Translations under genes and position numbers: made by a program
NCBI RefSeq assembly: GCF_018223345.1
Contig: NZ_CP073587.1
Coordinates: forward strand, 3,346,001-3,410,000
DNA length: 64,000 bases
Source of the DNA: Shewanella yunxiaonensis
Lineage (GTDB): Bacteria > Pseudomonadota > Gammaproteobacteria > Enterobacterales > Shewanellaceae
Direction of reading: 5' to 3'
Shown: piece after piece, positions 16,977 through 25,958 of the stretch
Numbering within the stretch: the first letter of the stretch is position 1
Layout of the letters: each line of letters begins with the position of its first letter
The notes under the pieces: model-generated
The model's database searches: none
The model's input: only the letters and a program-made list of their open reading frames with translations
What the model was told of the DNA's origin: nothing

Positions 16977-19130
16977 ATGAAAATTGCTTCCATCCAGGGA
17001 AAAATTGCAACTGTGGCAGGGATATGCCTTTTGGGTTCCGCTATCGTACTAATCGGTTATGCGCTGTTCTCCGCCAAGAATACCGAGTCTTTGGTCTCCG
17101 CTCGGGTTAGCCCGTTGGTCGAAAAGCAAGCCAGTGAGAGCCTGCAAACACTGGCAGGTGAACGCGCTGACACCATCGCCACTGAATTTGAACATGCACT
17201 CGATATTTCTGGGACACTTGCCAGCAGTTTTGAACTGGTGCATGCCAATTCCGGCGCAGTACAACTCAGCCGTCGCAGTGTTAATGAGATACTGCGCAAT
17301 GTGCTCACCAAAAATAAAAATTTAAATGGCACATATAGCTGTTGGGAACCCAACGGACTGGATGGGCGTGATAGCGATTTCATCAGTAGCGAAGATGGCA
17401 ACAATCCGCAAACCGGTAGGTTTACACCTTATTGGACCCGCAACGCACAAGGTAATATTGCCGTGCAACCGTTGGTTGAATATGACACTGACAGCCGCCA
17501 TCCAAACGGCGTGTTAAAAGGGGGCTGGTACAGTACCCCCCGTTCAACCTTACAGCAGAATGTCCTCGATCCGATCCCATATATTGTTCAGGGCAAACAA
17601 GTCTGGCTGGCCACTATCTCGTCCCCTATCGTATCTAACGGTAAATTCTATGGCGTCGTCGGGGTCGATTATGACCTGACGTTCGTGCAAACACTCACTA
17701 ATAAACTGCAACAGGAACTCTATAGCGGCAGTGGCAAGGTCTCCATTATCAGCTATCAGGGACTCTTGGTCGCCAGCAGCAGCCATGCGCAGGATATCGG
17801 CCAGCCACTGTCAAAGATAATGTCGTCTGATCAGGCAGATTCATTGATAAAACAAGTACAACAGGGTGAATCTCGGGTCTGGAGCGATAGTGAAAATATG
17901 AGTGTACTTGCGCCGATCGTCATGGGTAACACTGGCAAACCCTGGGCAGTAATGATCTCAGTGCCAAAAGCTCAGGTCCTTGCCGAAGCTTTAGCTCTGA
18001 ATGATGAACTCAGTGCCAACAGTAAAAGCACTACTACTTGGCAATTTGTGGTTGGCATCGTGGTGACATTGCTGGCACTGGCCGCCTTATGGGTTGCCGC
18101 TGGCAATATTGCCCGACCTATTCGCCGCGCCGTCGATTTGGCACTGACCATCAAGGACGGGGATTTTTCGCAGAAAATGGAGCATAAATCTGCCGATGAA
18201 GTTGGTCAGCTTTCCAGCGCACTCAACCAGATGTGCACCAGCCTGTTACAACGTGCGATGCTGGCGAAGCAGATCAGCGAAGGCGACCTCACCGTTGATG
18301 TAGCGCTGGCGTCTGAACGTGATCAGCTCGGATTAGCGCTGCGGGAGATGGTTAGCCACCTAAGTCAACTGGTCAGTCAAATCCAGCGTAGTGCCGACAG
18401 CATTGGTAGCAGCTCGACCCAAGTGTCGCATCTTAGCGAAGTGTTGTCAGATGGTGCGATGCAATCAGCTTCCTCGATCACGCAGATGGGGGCGGCGATG
18501 GTTGAAATCTCCAGCCAGACGAATGCTAATGCTGACAATGCGGATAAAGCTAATCGTATCTCCCGCGAGTCAACGACCGCTGCCGAAACAGGCAGCGAAC
18601 ACATGGGCGAAATGGTGGCGGCGATGGAAGCCATCCATGCATCGGGTGAACGCATTCACCAGATCATTAACGCGATTGATGAAATTACTTCTCAAACCAA
18701 CTTGTTGGCATTGAACGCAGCCATTGAAGCAGCCCGTGCGGGCGACGCAGGTCGTGGCTTTGCCGTGGTGGCAGATGAAGTCAGACAACTCGCCAAACGC
18801 AGTGCCGATGCGGCCAGTGATGCCGCCAAATTGATTGATGAAAGTTCCGCTAACACCCAATCCGGTATTGAGATCTCCAGACGCACCGCCGAAGCTCTGG
18901 AACAGATCCGTCGTAGCACCGGCGAGGTATCAGAACTGGTTGCCAGTATTGCCATTGCGTCTGAGGAGCAGGTTCAGGGGATTAATGAAACCACTACCGG
19001 ATTGAATCAGGTCGATGGTGTTACGCAGCGTAACAGTGAAAATGCCCGCGATTGCAAAAATTCCGCAGCAGAACTATTGCAGGAAGCCACGCAACTGAAG
19101 CAGTTATTGCAGCGCTTCAAAGTAAGGTAA
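16977..19130 (+). CDS. Methyl-accepting chemotaxis protein with periplasmic Cache domain
   Basis: The 717-residue receptor has a first membrane helix at about residues 9-30 and a periplasmic dCache-type region of about 320 residues. The latter includes [16 protein letters not shown] and PYWTR..., and [15 protein letters not shown] at its end. A second helix lies at about 353-376 ([21 protein letters not shown]), followed by a HAMP domain starting [13 protein letters not shown]. The C-terminal signalling hairpin tip is [26 protein letters not shown]...[13 protein letters not shown]. It should sense a small ligand outside the cell and control CheA through CheW. It has no neighbour operon partners and ends at a strong terminator. 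The ligand is unknown. Confidence 0.94.
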   Translation: MKIASIQGKIATVAGICLLGSAIVLIGYALFSAKNTESLVSARVSPLVEKQASESLQTLAGERADTIATEFEHALDISGTLASSFELVHANSGAVQLSRRSVNEILRNVLTKNKNLNGTYSCWEPNGLDGRDSDFISSEDGNNPQTGRFTPYWTRNAQGNIAVQPLVEYDTDSRHPNGVLKGGWYSTPRSTLQQNVLDPIPYIVQGKQVWLATISSPIVSNGKFYGVVGVDYDLTFVQTLTNKLQQELYSGSGKVSIISYQGLLVASSSHAQDIGQPLSKIMSSDQADSLIKQVQQGESRVWSDSENMSVLAPIVMGNTGKPWAVMISVPKAQVLAEALALNDELSANSKSTTTWQFVVGIVVTLLALAALWVAAGNIARPIRRAVDLALTIKDGDFSQKMEHKSADEVGQLSSALNQMCTSLLQRAMLAKQISEGDLTVDVALASERDQLGLALREMVSHLSQLVSQIQRSADSIGSSSTQVSHLSEVLSDGAMQSASSITQMGAAMVEISSQTNANADNADKANRISRESTTAAETGSEHMGEMVAAMEAIHASGERIHQIINAIDEITSQTNLLALNAAIEAARAGDAGRGFAVVADEVRQLAKRSADAASDAAKLIDESSANTQSGIEISRRTAEALEQIRRSTGEVSELVASIAIASEEQVQGINETTTGLNQVDGVTQRNSENARDCKNSAAELLQEATQLKQLLQRFKVR

Positions 19131-19148
19131 TCGGATCGGACATTATGA

Positions 19149-19179
19149 GGAACCCGTCGCAAGACGGGTTTCTTTTTTA
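19149..19179 (+). terminator. Terminator after the chemoreceptor gene
   Basis: AACCCGTC and GACGGGTT pair around a GCAA tetraloop and are followed by TCTTTTTT. Confidence 0.9.
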
Positions 19180-19183
19180 TGGG

Positions 19184-19984
19184 TTATACCGTCATGGTTC
19201 CCTGCAATATCGTCACGGCATCGCCACTTAACGTGACCCGACCATGCGCTTGCAGCTGCATCCGCACTACGCCGCCACGAACAGAAGCCTGATAACCAGT
19301 CATGGTCTCAAGCCCTAATTTTTGGCCCCAATATACTGCCAGCGCACAGTGTGCAGAGCCGGTTACTGGATCTTCGTTCACCCCAACCCAAGGTGCAAAA
19401 TAGCGACTGACAAAATCTTCGGGCCGACGCCCCGCTATCGCTGTCACCACAATCCCTCTTCCAGGGATATTTTTCAGGGCAGTGAAATCAGGAGTCAGAG
19501 CCACCACCGTTGCTTCTTCGGTAAGTTCCAATAACAGCTTCTGGCCAAATGCGGCGCTGGCAATCACATCCGCAGGTTTCAGCGACAGGGCTTGCAACAA
19601 CGTTGGCGGTAGTGGCACTTGATAATCCAAAGTCGCCCGCGGAAAATCCATCGTCAATTGCGATTTTTCTGCAGTCACGATAAGGGGTCCGGAAAGTGTA
19701 TGGAACACAACGCTCGTTCCCGGCGTTAGTAGCCCTTGCTGCCGTAAAACATGGGCGGTGGCTAAAGTCCCATGACCGCAGAGAGCCACTTCAGTATCAG
19801 GAGTAAACCAACGCAGACGCCAGTCATCCAGACTGAGAAAAGCCGTTTCCGATAACGCCATTTCATTGGCCACTGACTGCATCAGCGATACATCCAGAGG
19901 GGCTTGGGTAATACATACTGCAGCCGGATTGCCTTTGAAGGGCTGAAGCGTAAAGGCATCTACCTGATAAATATCCAAATCCAC
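19184..19984 (-). CDS. PhzF-family isomerase/epimerase-like protein
   Basis: The 266-residue product begins with IYQVDAFTLQPFKGNPAAV and carries the NEMALSETAFL segment with the family's catalytic Glu (Glu46). RWFTPDTEVALCGHGTLATAHVL and VNEDPVTGSAHCAL are also typical PhzF-family signatures. The fold is shared with diaminopimelate epimerase. Most bacterial members outside phenazine clusters have no known substrate, and no phenazine genes lie here. The start is GTG at 19984, preceded by a GGGGGAA site. Confidence 0.88.
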   Translation of the reverse strand: MDLDIYQVDAFTLQPFKGNPAAVCITQAPLDVSLMQSVANEMALSETAFLSLDDWRLRWFTPDTEVALCGHGTLATAHVLRQQGLLTPGTSVVFHTLSGPLIVTAEKSQLTMDFPRATLDYQVPLPPTLLQALSLKPADVIASAAFGQKLLLELTEEATVVALTPDFTALKNIPGRGIVVTAIAGRRPEDFVSRYFAPWVGVNEDPVTGSAHCALAVYWGQKLGLETMTGYQASVRGGVVRMQLQAHGRVTLSGDAVTILQGTMTV

Positions 19985-20250
19985 GAATTATTCCCCCTAG
20001 CGGTTGTCACTAAACAGTAGTGCAATTCAACGACTTAATGACGGCGTGTTCAATCACGGTTAGCACCTTATGACAGCTGCAATAGCAAACGCTGCCAGTG
20101 CTGATAACGGAAGTGAACGAATTTAAAGGTAACAATCTTGTTATCAGCCGATAAAACCGGCACTCTGTATCTAAGTTCCAGCGTCTGGCCGCCAAAGCCC
20201 GACCTCAAGGCCCTCAGAGTATAGACTTGCAGCAACCTCCTTCACAAAAT

Positions 20251-21711
20251 ATGGAGTTCGAGCCGCCACCAGGAAAGGTCTGGATATATACCACATTGGT
20301 ACGTTGGCCAGTGTTGAGCGATCTGTTACTGATCCTTATGTGGCTGTTGCTCTGGCAGGTGTCATCCTTGATGGAATATGAGCCCCACGCCAGCATCTGG
20401 TTTCCGCCTGCGGGGGTGACATTTTCAGCGATTTTATTGCTGGGCATTCGGGCGATTCCCGCCATTGCCTTTTGCTGCATCGCCGTGACTTTTTGGGAGG
20501 ATGCAAATTATGCCACCCATTTGCCGGTCCATCAGTTATTAGAAACCGGCGCCCTGTTTGCGCTGGCACATATCTCGGCCTATACCCTAGGTGCCAGCCT
20601 GCTTAAGTGGTTAATCAGCCATCGGGATCACCATCAGCTACCCTCGTTATTGCTGGCATTTACAATCATTGGACCCGCATCGGCATTACTGGCCAGCTAT
20701 CTCACTCAGACAGCGTTAATGATAAGTGGCGTAGTACAAAACTCGCCTGAAAGTCGCCAGCTGTGGTTGCCGCTATGGGTGGGAGATCTGTTAGGCATTA
20801 TCGTACTCACGCCACTGATGCTCGGCATCTTACGCAGAGTATACCCTCGTTGTGGCGGTTGGGTGAGTGAGCTTGGGTTACGACAAACTCCGGGCTCAGT
20901 TTGGGAATTTGTGCTGAAACTCTTGAGTGCGGCGGTGCTGATTGTGGTAGTAATGATGCTCACCGCGGCATTTCACATAAAGGAAATGGCATTTGCCATT
21001 TTTTTCCTGAGTATTCCGCAGATGTGGATTGTTTACACGGAAACACCATTTCGTAGTGGAATAAGTATTGCGTTGATGAGCTGCTTAACCGCGGTAATGA
21101 TGAAATATTTGGCACTGGGTGAAGACGCGCTCATTTTTCAATTTTCCATCAGTGTCCTCGCCGCCAGTAGCTATTTTGGCTTACTGATCCCCGTGCTGGC
21201 GTCCAGTAACAACCGATTGCGGGAACTCACCCGTAAAGATGTTCTGACTCAAGCCTATTCCAGGCAGCATTTCTTTCCCCAGGCGGAATTAGAGATCCAA
21301 CGCGCTCGCTATTACCGACACCCCATCTCACTGGTGGTATTTGATATTGACCATTTCAAACAAATTAATGACCGATTTGGTCATTCCATTGGCGATATTG
21401 CGTTAATTTCGCTGGCAAATTTAGTGGCATCGCAGTTACGTCAGGCTGATATGTTAGGGCGATTTGGCGGTGATGAGTTTTTGTTGCTATTGCCTGGCAG
21501 CGATATCAACGATGCGATCGCCACCGCTGAACGCTTAAGAACCTCATTACCACAGATACAGATAAAAGGCTTGCACGCTCCCATCACCGGCAGCTTCGGC
21601 GTGACGGAAATCGGCAGTGAAGACACCATTACCTCCGCATTTGAAACCGCCGACAGGTTACTGCTGGAAGCCAAACGCCAGGGACGCAACAAAGTGTTAA
21701 GTCCTAGCTAA
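20251..21711 (+). CDS. Diguanylate cyclase with MASE1-type membrane sensor (GGDEF)
   Basis: The N-terminal half (about 320 residues) has around eight hydrophobic helices with a MASE1-like start (EYEPHASIWFPPAGVTFSAIL). The C-terminal half is a GGDEF domain from RKDVLTQAYSRQHFF. The active-site motif is intact (GRFGGDEFLLL) and is preceded five residues earlier by RQAD, the RxxD product-inhibition site. It should make cyclic di-GMP in response to an unknown signal at the membrane. A TTG start at 20227 is possible; the ATG at 20251 is shown. No clear ribosome site supports either. Confidence 0.9.
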   Translation: MEFEPPPGKVWIYTTLVRWPVLSDLLLILMWLLLWQVSSLMEYEPHASIWFPPAGVTFSAILLLGIRAIPAIAFCCIAVTFWEDANYATHLPVHQLLETGALFALAHISAYTLGASLLKWLISHRDHHQLPSLLLAFTIIGPASALLASYLTQTALMISGVVQNSPESRQLWLPLWVGDLLGIIVLTPLMLGILRRVYPRCGGWVSELGLRQTPGSVWEFVLKLLSAAVLIVVVMMLTAAFHIKEMAFAIFFLSIPQMWIVYTETPFRSGISIALMSCLTAVMMKYLALGEDALIFQFSISVLAASSYFGLLIPVLASSNNRLRELTRKDVLTQAYSRQHFFPQAELEIQRARYYRHPISLVVFDIDHFKQINDRFGHSIGDIALISLANLVASQLRQADMLGRFGGDEFLLLLPGSDINDAIATAERLRTSLPQIQIKGLHAPITGSFGVTEIGSEDTITSAFETADRLLLEAKRQGRNKVLSPS

Positions 21712-21793
21712 ATAGACGTTTTCCCTGGTTTCGACACTGCTTAGCTGTGGCATAATAGCAGCCACACTGGGCATAGTCCCATCGGAGACCGCT

Positions 21794-22315
21794 ATGCAAC
21801 TCATTCACTGCAACTATGCCCAACATGGCAATGCAGTTCAGCAGATTTTTAATTTTGCCATCGCCAACACCACGGCCCTCTACGAATACCATCCACGAGA
21901 CAATCAACGCATTGCGCAGTGGTTTGCCGCCAAAGAGAGTGGCCATTGGCCGGTGATTGCAGCGGTTGATGACGCCGGTGAACTGTTGGGCTTTGCTAGC
22001 TACGGACCGTTTCGGGGTTATCCCGCTAACAAATACTCTGTCGAACATTCAGTGTACGTTGCGCCTGAACACTACGGCAAAGGAATTGCTACCGCACTGA
22101 TGCAGCGTTTAATTGCACTGGCGACAGAACAGCAACTGCATGTGATGGTGGGTGCCATAGATGCCGCCAATACTGCCAGCATCGCTCTGCACCAAAAACT
22201 AGGATTCAGTCACTCGGGAACCTTACCGCAGGTTGCCTTTAAATTCGGGCGTTGGCTGGATCTGGCCTTTTACCAACGGCTACTGCCAACCCCCGCAGCC
22301 CCCACTGATGATTAA
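21794..22315 (+). CDS. GNAT N-acetyltransferase, phosphinothricin-acetyltransferase-like
   Basis: The 173-residue protein has the PAT-type GNAT arrangement. ANTTALYEYHPRD is near the start, GFASYGPFR follows, and VEHSVYVAPEHYGKGIATALMQRLI contains the acetyl-CoA pyrophosphate loop (HYGKGIA, Q/RxxGxG/A type). AANTASIALHQKLGF and VAFKFGRWLDLAFYQRLL follow. Relatives such as YncA or Pat acetylate the amino group of amino-acid-like toxins or of methionine analogues. The substrate here is unknown. A GGAGA site precedes the ATG. The stop overlaps the stop of the convergent SIMPL gene by 4 bases. Confidence 0.87.
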   Translation: MQLIHCNYAQHGNAVQQIFNFAIANTTALYEYHPRDNQRIAQWFAAKESGHWPVIAAVDDAGELLGFASYGPFRGYPANKYSVEHSVYVAPEHYGKGIATALMQRLIALATEQQLHVMVGAIDAANTASIALHQKLGFSHSGTLPQVAFKFGRWLDLAFYQRLLPTPAAPTDD

Positions 22316-23019
22316 TCCTTCAGCTTATAACTGACCTCAACCCGATCGCTGAAAGTCACTTTGCCATACTGGTAACTTTGATTTTCAGCGCTGTCCATCA
22401 TTGCTTTGCGACTGACACTGAGTACCGGCATTGGCGTCTGATCAAAATAGCGAATCGACCAGATACCATCGAGTTTGGCACCGAATCCGGTCGCCAGCGC
22501 CTCCGCCTTATGTTTAGCATCACTTATCGCCGCCGCTCGCGCTTGCAGGCGCATGTTTTTTTCCTGACTGGATTTCAGACTGATCTGTCGCACGCTGTTA
22601 ATCCCTTCCTGCAGCGCGTTATCCAGCACCGGATTCAGCTGCTCAATCGGGACTTCTAAGGTCACAGAGCGACTGGCGCGATAGCCCGACAACTTTGCGT
22701 CACCGCCGCGCTCCGGATAGACATATTGCGGCTGCAAGTTGAGATTGGCACTGCTGATTTTATCTTTGCTGACCCCTGCCTGCTGCAATCGTCCGATAAA
22801 TGCCGCAACCGCTTTATCCGCCTGCTGTTTAGCGTCGGTGGCTTGTTCCGCCTTAATAACCACCTCCACCGTGACCTCCGCTAGATCCGGCTCAACTTCA
22901 ATCTGACTTACGCCTACCGTTTCCAATAACGGCCGCTCTTGGGCTCCGACATCATCTGCCAGACTCAGCATTGGCAACACCAATGCTAATGCCATTCCCG
23001 GTAACATCGCCTTGTTCAT
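22312..23019 (-). CDS. Periplasmic SIMPL-domain (DUF541) protein, YggE-like
   Basis: The 235-residue protein has a signal peptide (about residues 1-21, ending SLA). The SIMPL domain follows, with VEPDLAEVTVEVVIKAEQAT and a conserved KDKISSANLNLQPQYVYPE segment. The ISDAKHKAEALATGFGAKLD helix is typical. In E. coli YggE the fold forms an oligomeric ring and lowers oxidative stress by an unclear route. AAGGAA precedes the ATG. It is divergent from rimO with a 196-base spacer that contains the rimO promoter. Confidence 0.87.
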   Translation of the reverse strand: MNKAMLPGMALALVLPMLSLADDVGAQERPLLETVGVSQIEVEPDLAEVTVEVVIKAEQATDAKQQADKAVAAFIGRLQQAGVSKDKISSANLNLQPQYVYPERGGDAKLSGYRASRSVTLEVPIEQLNPVLDNALQEGINSVRQISLKSSQEKNMRLQARAAAISDAKHKAEALATGFGAKLDGIWSIRYFDQTPMPVLSVSRKAMMDSAENQSYQYGKVTFSDRVEVSYKLKD

Positions 23020-23157
23020 CAGAGTGTTCCTTTGGTTGTAAATCCGGTGTCTACGCTAGCAAAGCGGTGATATTTGGCAAGTGCAATCAACGACTCATTC
23101 AGCTGCGCTTCAGGGTGTTTTTTAATCAACTGATCTGTACCTTTTAGCTGGCTGCGG

Positions 23158-23163
23158 TATAAT
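23158..23163 (+). promoter_or_regulatory. Probable -10 box of the rimO promoter
   Basis: A perfect TATAAT stands 53 bases before the rimO ATG. No good -35 box is seen at 16-18 bases upstream, so the promoter may need an activator or rely on the upstream AT-rich stretch. Confidence 0.45.
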
Positions 23164-23201
23164 CGCCGCCTTCTTCGCCGGGGCACACCCGGCGGCGTTT
23201 T
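23164..23201 (+). other. GC-rich leader hairpins before rimO (possible attenuator)
   Basis: Two alternative stems share one 3' arm. CGCCGCC (23164-23170) can pair with GGCGGCG (23191-23197), and CGCCGG (23176-23181) can pair with CCGGCG (23189-23194). The shared arm is followed by TTTT (23198-23201). The structure starts a few bases after the likely -10 box and ends 14 bases before the rimO start. It could terminate, tune or stabilise the message. Confidence 0.45.
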
Positions 23202-23215
23202 AACAGCACAGCGGA

Positions 23216-24667
23216 ATGCCAATCTTGAAAAATCCTGTAGAAACTTTTGACCCCAAACAGACCACCACACTGGAAACACCGGCCAAGACACTGGCGCAGA
23301 CCACCGTGGAGTCTGACGCTACCGCTGGCGGTAATCGTATTGGTTTTGTCAGTCTGGGTTGTCCCAAGAACCTGGTGGACTCAGAACGCATTCTGACCCA
23401 ACTGCGCATTGATGGTTATGAAGTCACCAATACCTACGATGATGCCGATTTGGTGATTGTGAACACCTGTGGCTTTATTGATGCGGCGGTGGAAGAGTCG
23501 CTGGATGCGATCCGCGAAGCACTGGAAGAAAACGGCAAAGTATTAGTAACTGGTTGCCTCGGGGCAAAAGAAAATCAGATCCGCGAAGTCCATCCTGATG
23601 TGCTGGAAATTACCGGCCCACATAGCTATGAAGCGGTTCTGAATCATGTGCATAAATACGTGCCGAAGCCAGACCATAATCCGTTTACCTCGCTGATCCC
23701 ACAGACCGGCGTCAAACTGACCCCCAAGCATTACGCCTATCTGAAAATTTCCGAAGGCTGCGATAACCGCTGTACTTTCTGCATCATTCCTTCACTGCGT
23801 GGCGACCTCGACAGTCGCGATATCGGCAGTGTGCTGGACGAAGCCAAACGCCTGGTAGAAAGCGGCGTCCAGGAGATCCTGGTGGTGAGTCAGGACACCT
23901 CTGCTTATGGCAAAGATAAAGCCGGGCGCACCGGGTTCTGGAACGGCATGCCGGTTAAACAGAACATCACCGAGCTGGCAAAGCAGCTTGGTCATATGGG
24001 GGCCTGGATCCGCCTACATTATGTTTACCCTTATCCTTGGGTAGATGAGCTGATCCCGCTGATGGAACAGGGCTTAATCCTGCCTTATCTGGATCTGCCG
24101 CTGCAACATGCCAGCCCACGCATTCTCAAACTGATGAAACGCCCGGGGCGCATTGACCGTCAGTTAGAGGCCATCCGTAAGTGGCGCGAGATCTGTCCAG
24201 ATCTGGTGATCCGTTCTACCTTTATCGTGGGCTTTCCCGGCGAAACTGAAGAAGATTTCCAGATGCTGCTGGATTTCCTTAAAGAAGCCCGATTGGATCG
24301 TGTTGGCTGCTTCAAATACTCAGAAGTGGAAGGCGCTGCTGCCAACGATTTGGGTGAAGAATTAATCAGCGAAGATGTGAAAGAAGACCGCTATGCCCGC
24401 TTTATGGAAGTACAGGCGGAAATCAGTGCAGAACGGCTGGCGCGCCTGGTGGGCCGTGAGCTGGACATTCTGATCGACGATGTCGATGAAGAAGGTGCCA
24501 TTGGCCGCTGTTATGCAGATGCCCCCGAAATCGACGGCATGGTGTTTATTAATGATGAAACCGAGCTGCAACCGGGGAACTTGGTACGGGCAGTAATCAC
24601 GCACTCTGATGAACATGATCTGTGGGCCGAGCTGGTTGATATGCCAGATGAAACTGAAGCCGAATAA
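23216..24667 (+). CDS. rimO: Ribosomal protein S12 methylthiotransferase RimO
   Basis: The 483-residue radical-SAM enzyme starts with an unusually long, weakly structured leader of about 38 residues before [22 protein letters not shown]. The UPF0004 domain cysteines are in LGCPKN, VNTCGF and TGCLGA. The radical-SAM cluster motif is [15 protein letters not shown] (CxxxCxxC). A C-terminal TRAM domain ends the protein. It adds a methylthio group to an aspartate of ribosomal protein S12. The first 38 residues ([14 protein letters not shown]...) exceed the usual start and may be translated or may mark a later true start. Confidence 0.95.
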   Translation: MPILKNPVETFDPKQTTTLETPAKTLAQTTVESDATAGGNRIGFVSLGCPKNLVDSERILTQLRIDGYEVTNTYDDADLVIVNTCGFIDAAVEESLDAIREALEENGKVLVTGCLGAKENQIREVHPDVLEITGPHSYEAVLNHVHKYVPKPDHNPFTSLIPQTGVKLTPKHYAYLKISEGCDNRCTFCIIPSLRGDLDSRDIGSVLDEAKRLVESGVQEILVVSQDTSAYGKDKAGRTGFWNGMPVKQNITELAKQLGHMGAWIRLHYVYPYPWVDELIPLMEQGLILPYLDLPLQHASPRILKLMKRPGRIDRQLEAIRKWREICPDLVIRSTFIVGFPGETEEDFQMLLDFLKEARLDRVGCFKYSEVEGAAANDLGEELISEDVKEDRYARFMEVQAEISAERLARLVGRELDILIDDVDEEGAIGRCYADAPEIDGMVFINDETELQPGNLVRAVITHSDEHDLWAELVDMPDETEAE

Positions 24668-24684
24668 ACGATAGCGTTAGAAGG

Positions 24685-24711
24685 AAGCGTGCCTCAGGGT
24701 GCGCTTTTTTT
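24685..24711 (+). terminator. Terminator after rimO
   Basis: AAGCGTGCC pairs with GGTGCGCTT (two wobble pairs) around a short loop and is followed by a run of seven T, about 17 bases behind the rimO stop. Confidence 0.8.
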
Positions 24712-24734
24712 ATGATAAAAATTGATAGTGGCCG

Positions 24735-24950
24735 TTAGTTAAGCCGCCCATAAAAATCAGAAGGGGCATAGCCCTTGTAAGCTTGCCCCTTCTGGTTGCG
24801 TTGTTGGCGTTGAAATGCGCCTTTGCCTTTTTTGGCTTTTTCCGTCCGGCAGCGAAACAGTTGACTGGTCACCAATGCCTTCAGCGCATTGTCTTTGATT
24901 TCGCCGCGGCCTACATCATGTGCCGGCAGCATTTGTACATCTTTTGCCAT
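24735..24950 (-). CDS. arfA: Alternative ribosome-rescue factor ArfA
   Basis: The 71-residue frame contains the ArfA core GEIKDNALKALVTSQLFRCR followed by the basic TEKAKKGKGAFQRQQRNQKG. This matches the E. coli ArfA pattern [20 protein letters not shown]...KKGKG. ArfA binds ribosomes stalled without a stop codon and recruits release factor 2. A strong hairpin with a T run lies inside the 3' part of the frame (24752-24793). It would truncate the message near residue 65 and make ArfA itself a non-stop product, so the protein accumulates only when trans-translation fails. The gene converges on rimO. Confidence 0.9.
   Translation of the reverse strand: MAKDVQMLPAHDVGRGEIKDNALKALVTSQLFRCRTEKAKKGKGAFQRQQRNQKGQAYKGYAPSDFYGRLN
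24752..24793 (-). terminator. Intrinsic terminator inside the arfA reading frame
   Basis: On the minus strand AGAAGGGGCA (24793-24784) pairs perfectly with TGCCCCTTCT (24768-24759). Three further pairs (AGC with GCT) extend the stem inward after a one-base bulge. GATTTTTAT follows immediately. The hairpin spans codons of residues 53-64 and the T run falls at residues 65-67, before the stop. This is the self-truncation signal known for arfA genes. Confidence 0.82.
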
Positions 24951-25285
24951 ATTGGCTCCTATTGCTTACTGTCACCCATTGGACCTAGCTAACAGCCGAT
25001 TGTTCAAAATCGCGCAAATAATACCCAATTTTTCCTAAAACACCAGCAGTTTACCGGACAAACTGCAACGCGTCATTTTGGAACAATCGCGACCTTATTA
25101 CCCGTCGGCGACTAAATGGTTGTTAAAAATATTCATTCTGATGGCACATTCCGGACTGTATTTCTCTCGCCGCTTGTTTTAAATTGGACAAACAGATTAA
25201 ACGATCCAACAGAGATCGCTGGGTTTTTCTGCAAAGCTGCAAGAAACGAACTCAATAATTACTTTCGATTAAAGGTTCATAATTG
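24951..25285. other. Divergent intergenic region between arfA and an exported-protein gene
   Basis: No gene or clear operator was seen in about 335 bases. It should hold the arfA promoter and that of the gene starting at 25286. Confidence 0.45.
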
Positions 25286-25918
25286 ATGGCCGTTGGCATT
25301 AAAGGATTACTACGCTGCAGTTTGTTGTGCTTGTGTCCCCTCACCGCATGTTGGTGGCTGCCAGCCCATGCGGTTCCGGTCAGCATTCCCCCATTGATGA
25401 CCGCAGCAGAAATGCTGACCCAACTGAATCAGCGCTTGGTGCATACTAAAAACGCCCCCGCTACACTTGGACATTGGTGCCACAGGCAACTGGCGGACAC
25501 TGCAGAATTAACCGTTGAACAGGAAGACAAACGCCAACGTCAGGCACCTGCGGATGTCTATGATACGCTTAAAATTTCGCCATCAACCCCCGTCAATTAC
25601 CTGAAACAACGCTTTATTTGTGGCGGTAAGGTCATCGCCGTATTTGATCATTGGTATCGCACCGATTTGATGACGCCAGCAATGACAAAAACGCTCGCTG
25701 AGCACAACAAACCGCTGGGAAGCATTGCCAGGGATGCGGGCTTTTTCCGCCGTAGTTTGAGCAATAATCCGTTATGGCCGGATGAAGGGGCATTGCCCGT
25801 ATTTGTGCTGGAACATCAAGCGGTGATTTACCGCAGTGATAACACGCCGTTTAGCCTGGTTCAGGAACACTATACCCGGCAGTTGTTGCCAAGAGCGCAG
25901 CAGTTAGACCCCTACTAA
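25286..25918 (+). CDS. Exported protein of unknown function
   Basis: The ATG at 25286 follows a TTG in the same frame; the product has 210 residues. An N-terminal hydrophobic stretch (IKGLLRCSLLCLCPLTACWW to PAHA) looks like a signal peptide. The rest has a Met/Leu helix start, TAAEMLTQLNQRLVHT, and a strand-rich end, LPVFVLEHQAVIYRSDNTPF...HYTRQLLP. The end faintly recalls the chorismate-lyase/UTRA fold (substrate pocket ending in a Y-x-R-x-L-L-P strand). That similarity is weak and not a call. There are three cysteines in the mature part. It is followed by a bidirectional terminator shared with pmbA. Confidence 0.65.
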   Translation: MAVGIKGLLRCSLLCLCPLTACWWLPAHAVPVSIPPLMTAAEMLTQLNQRLVHTKNAPATLGHWCHRQLADTAELTVEQEDKRQRQAPADVYDTLKISPSTPVNYLKQRFICGGKVIAVFDHWYRTDLMTPAMTKTLAEHNKPLGSIARDAGFFRRSLSNNPLWPDEGALPVFVLEHQAVIYRSDNTPFSLVQEHYTRQLLPRAQQLDPY

Positions 25919-25942
25919 AAAAGGCGCCAATCGGCGCCTTTT
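25919..25942. terminator. Bidirectional terminator between the exported-protein gene and pmbA
   Basis: AAAAGGCGCC and GGCGCCTTTT pair around a 4-base loop between convergent genes; both sides carry A/T runs. Confidence 0.85.
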
Positions 25943-25958
25943 CCTTCACATTCAAGTA

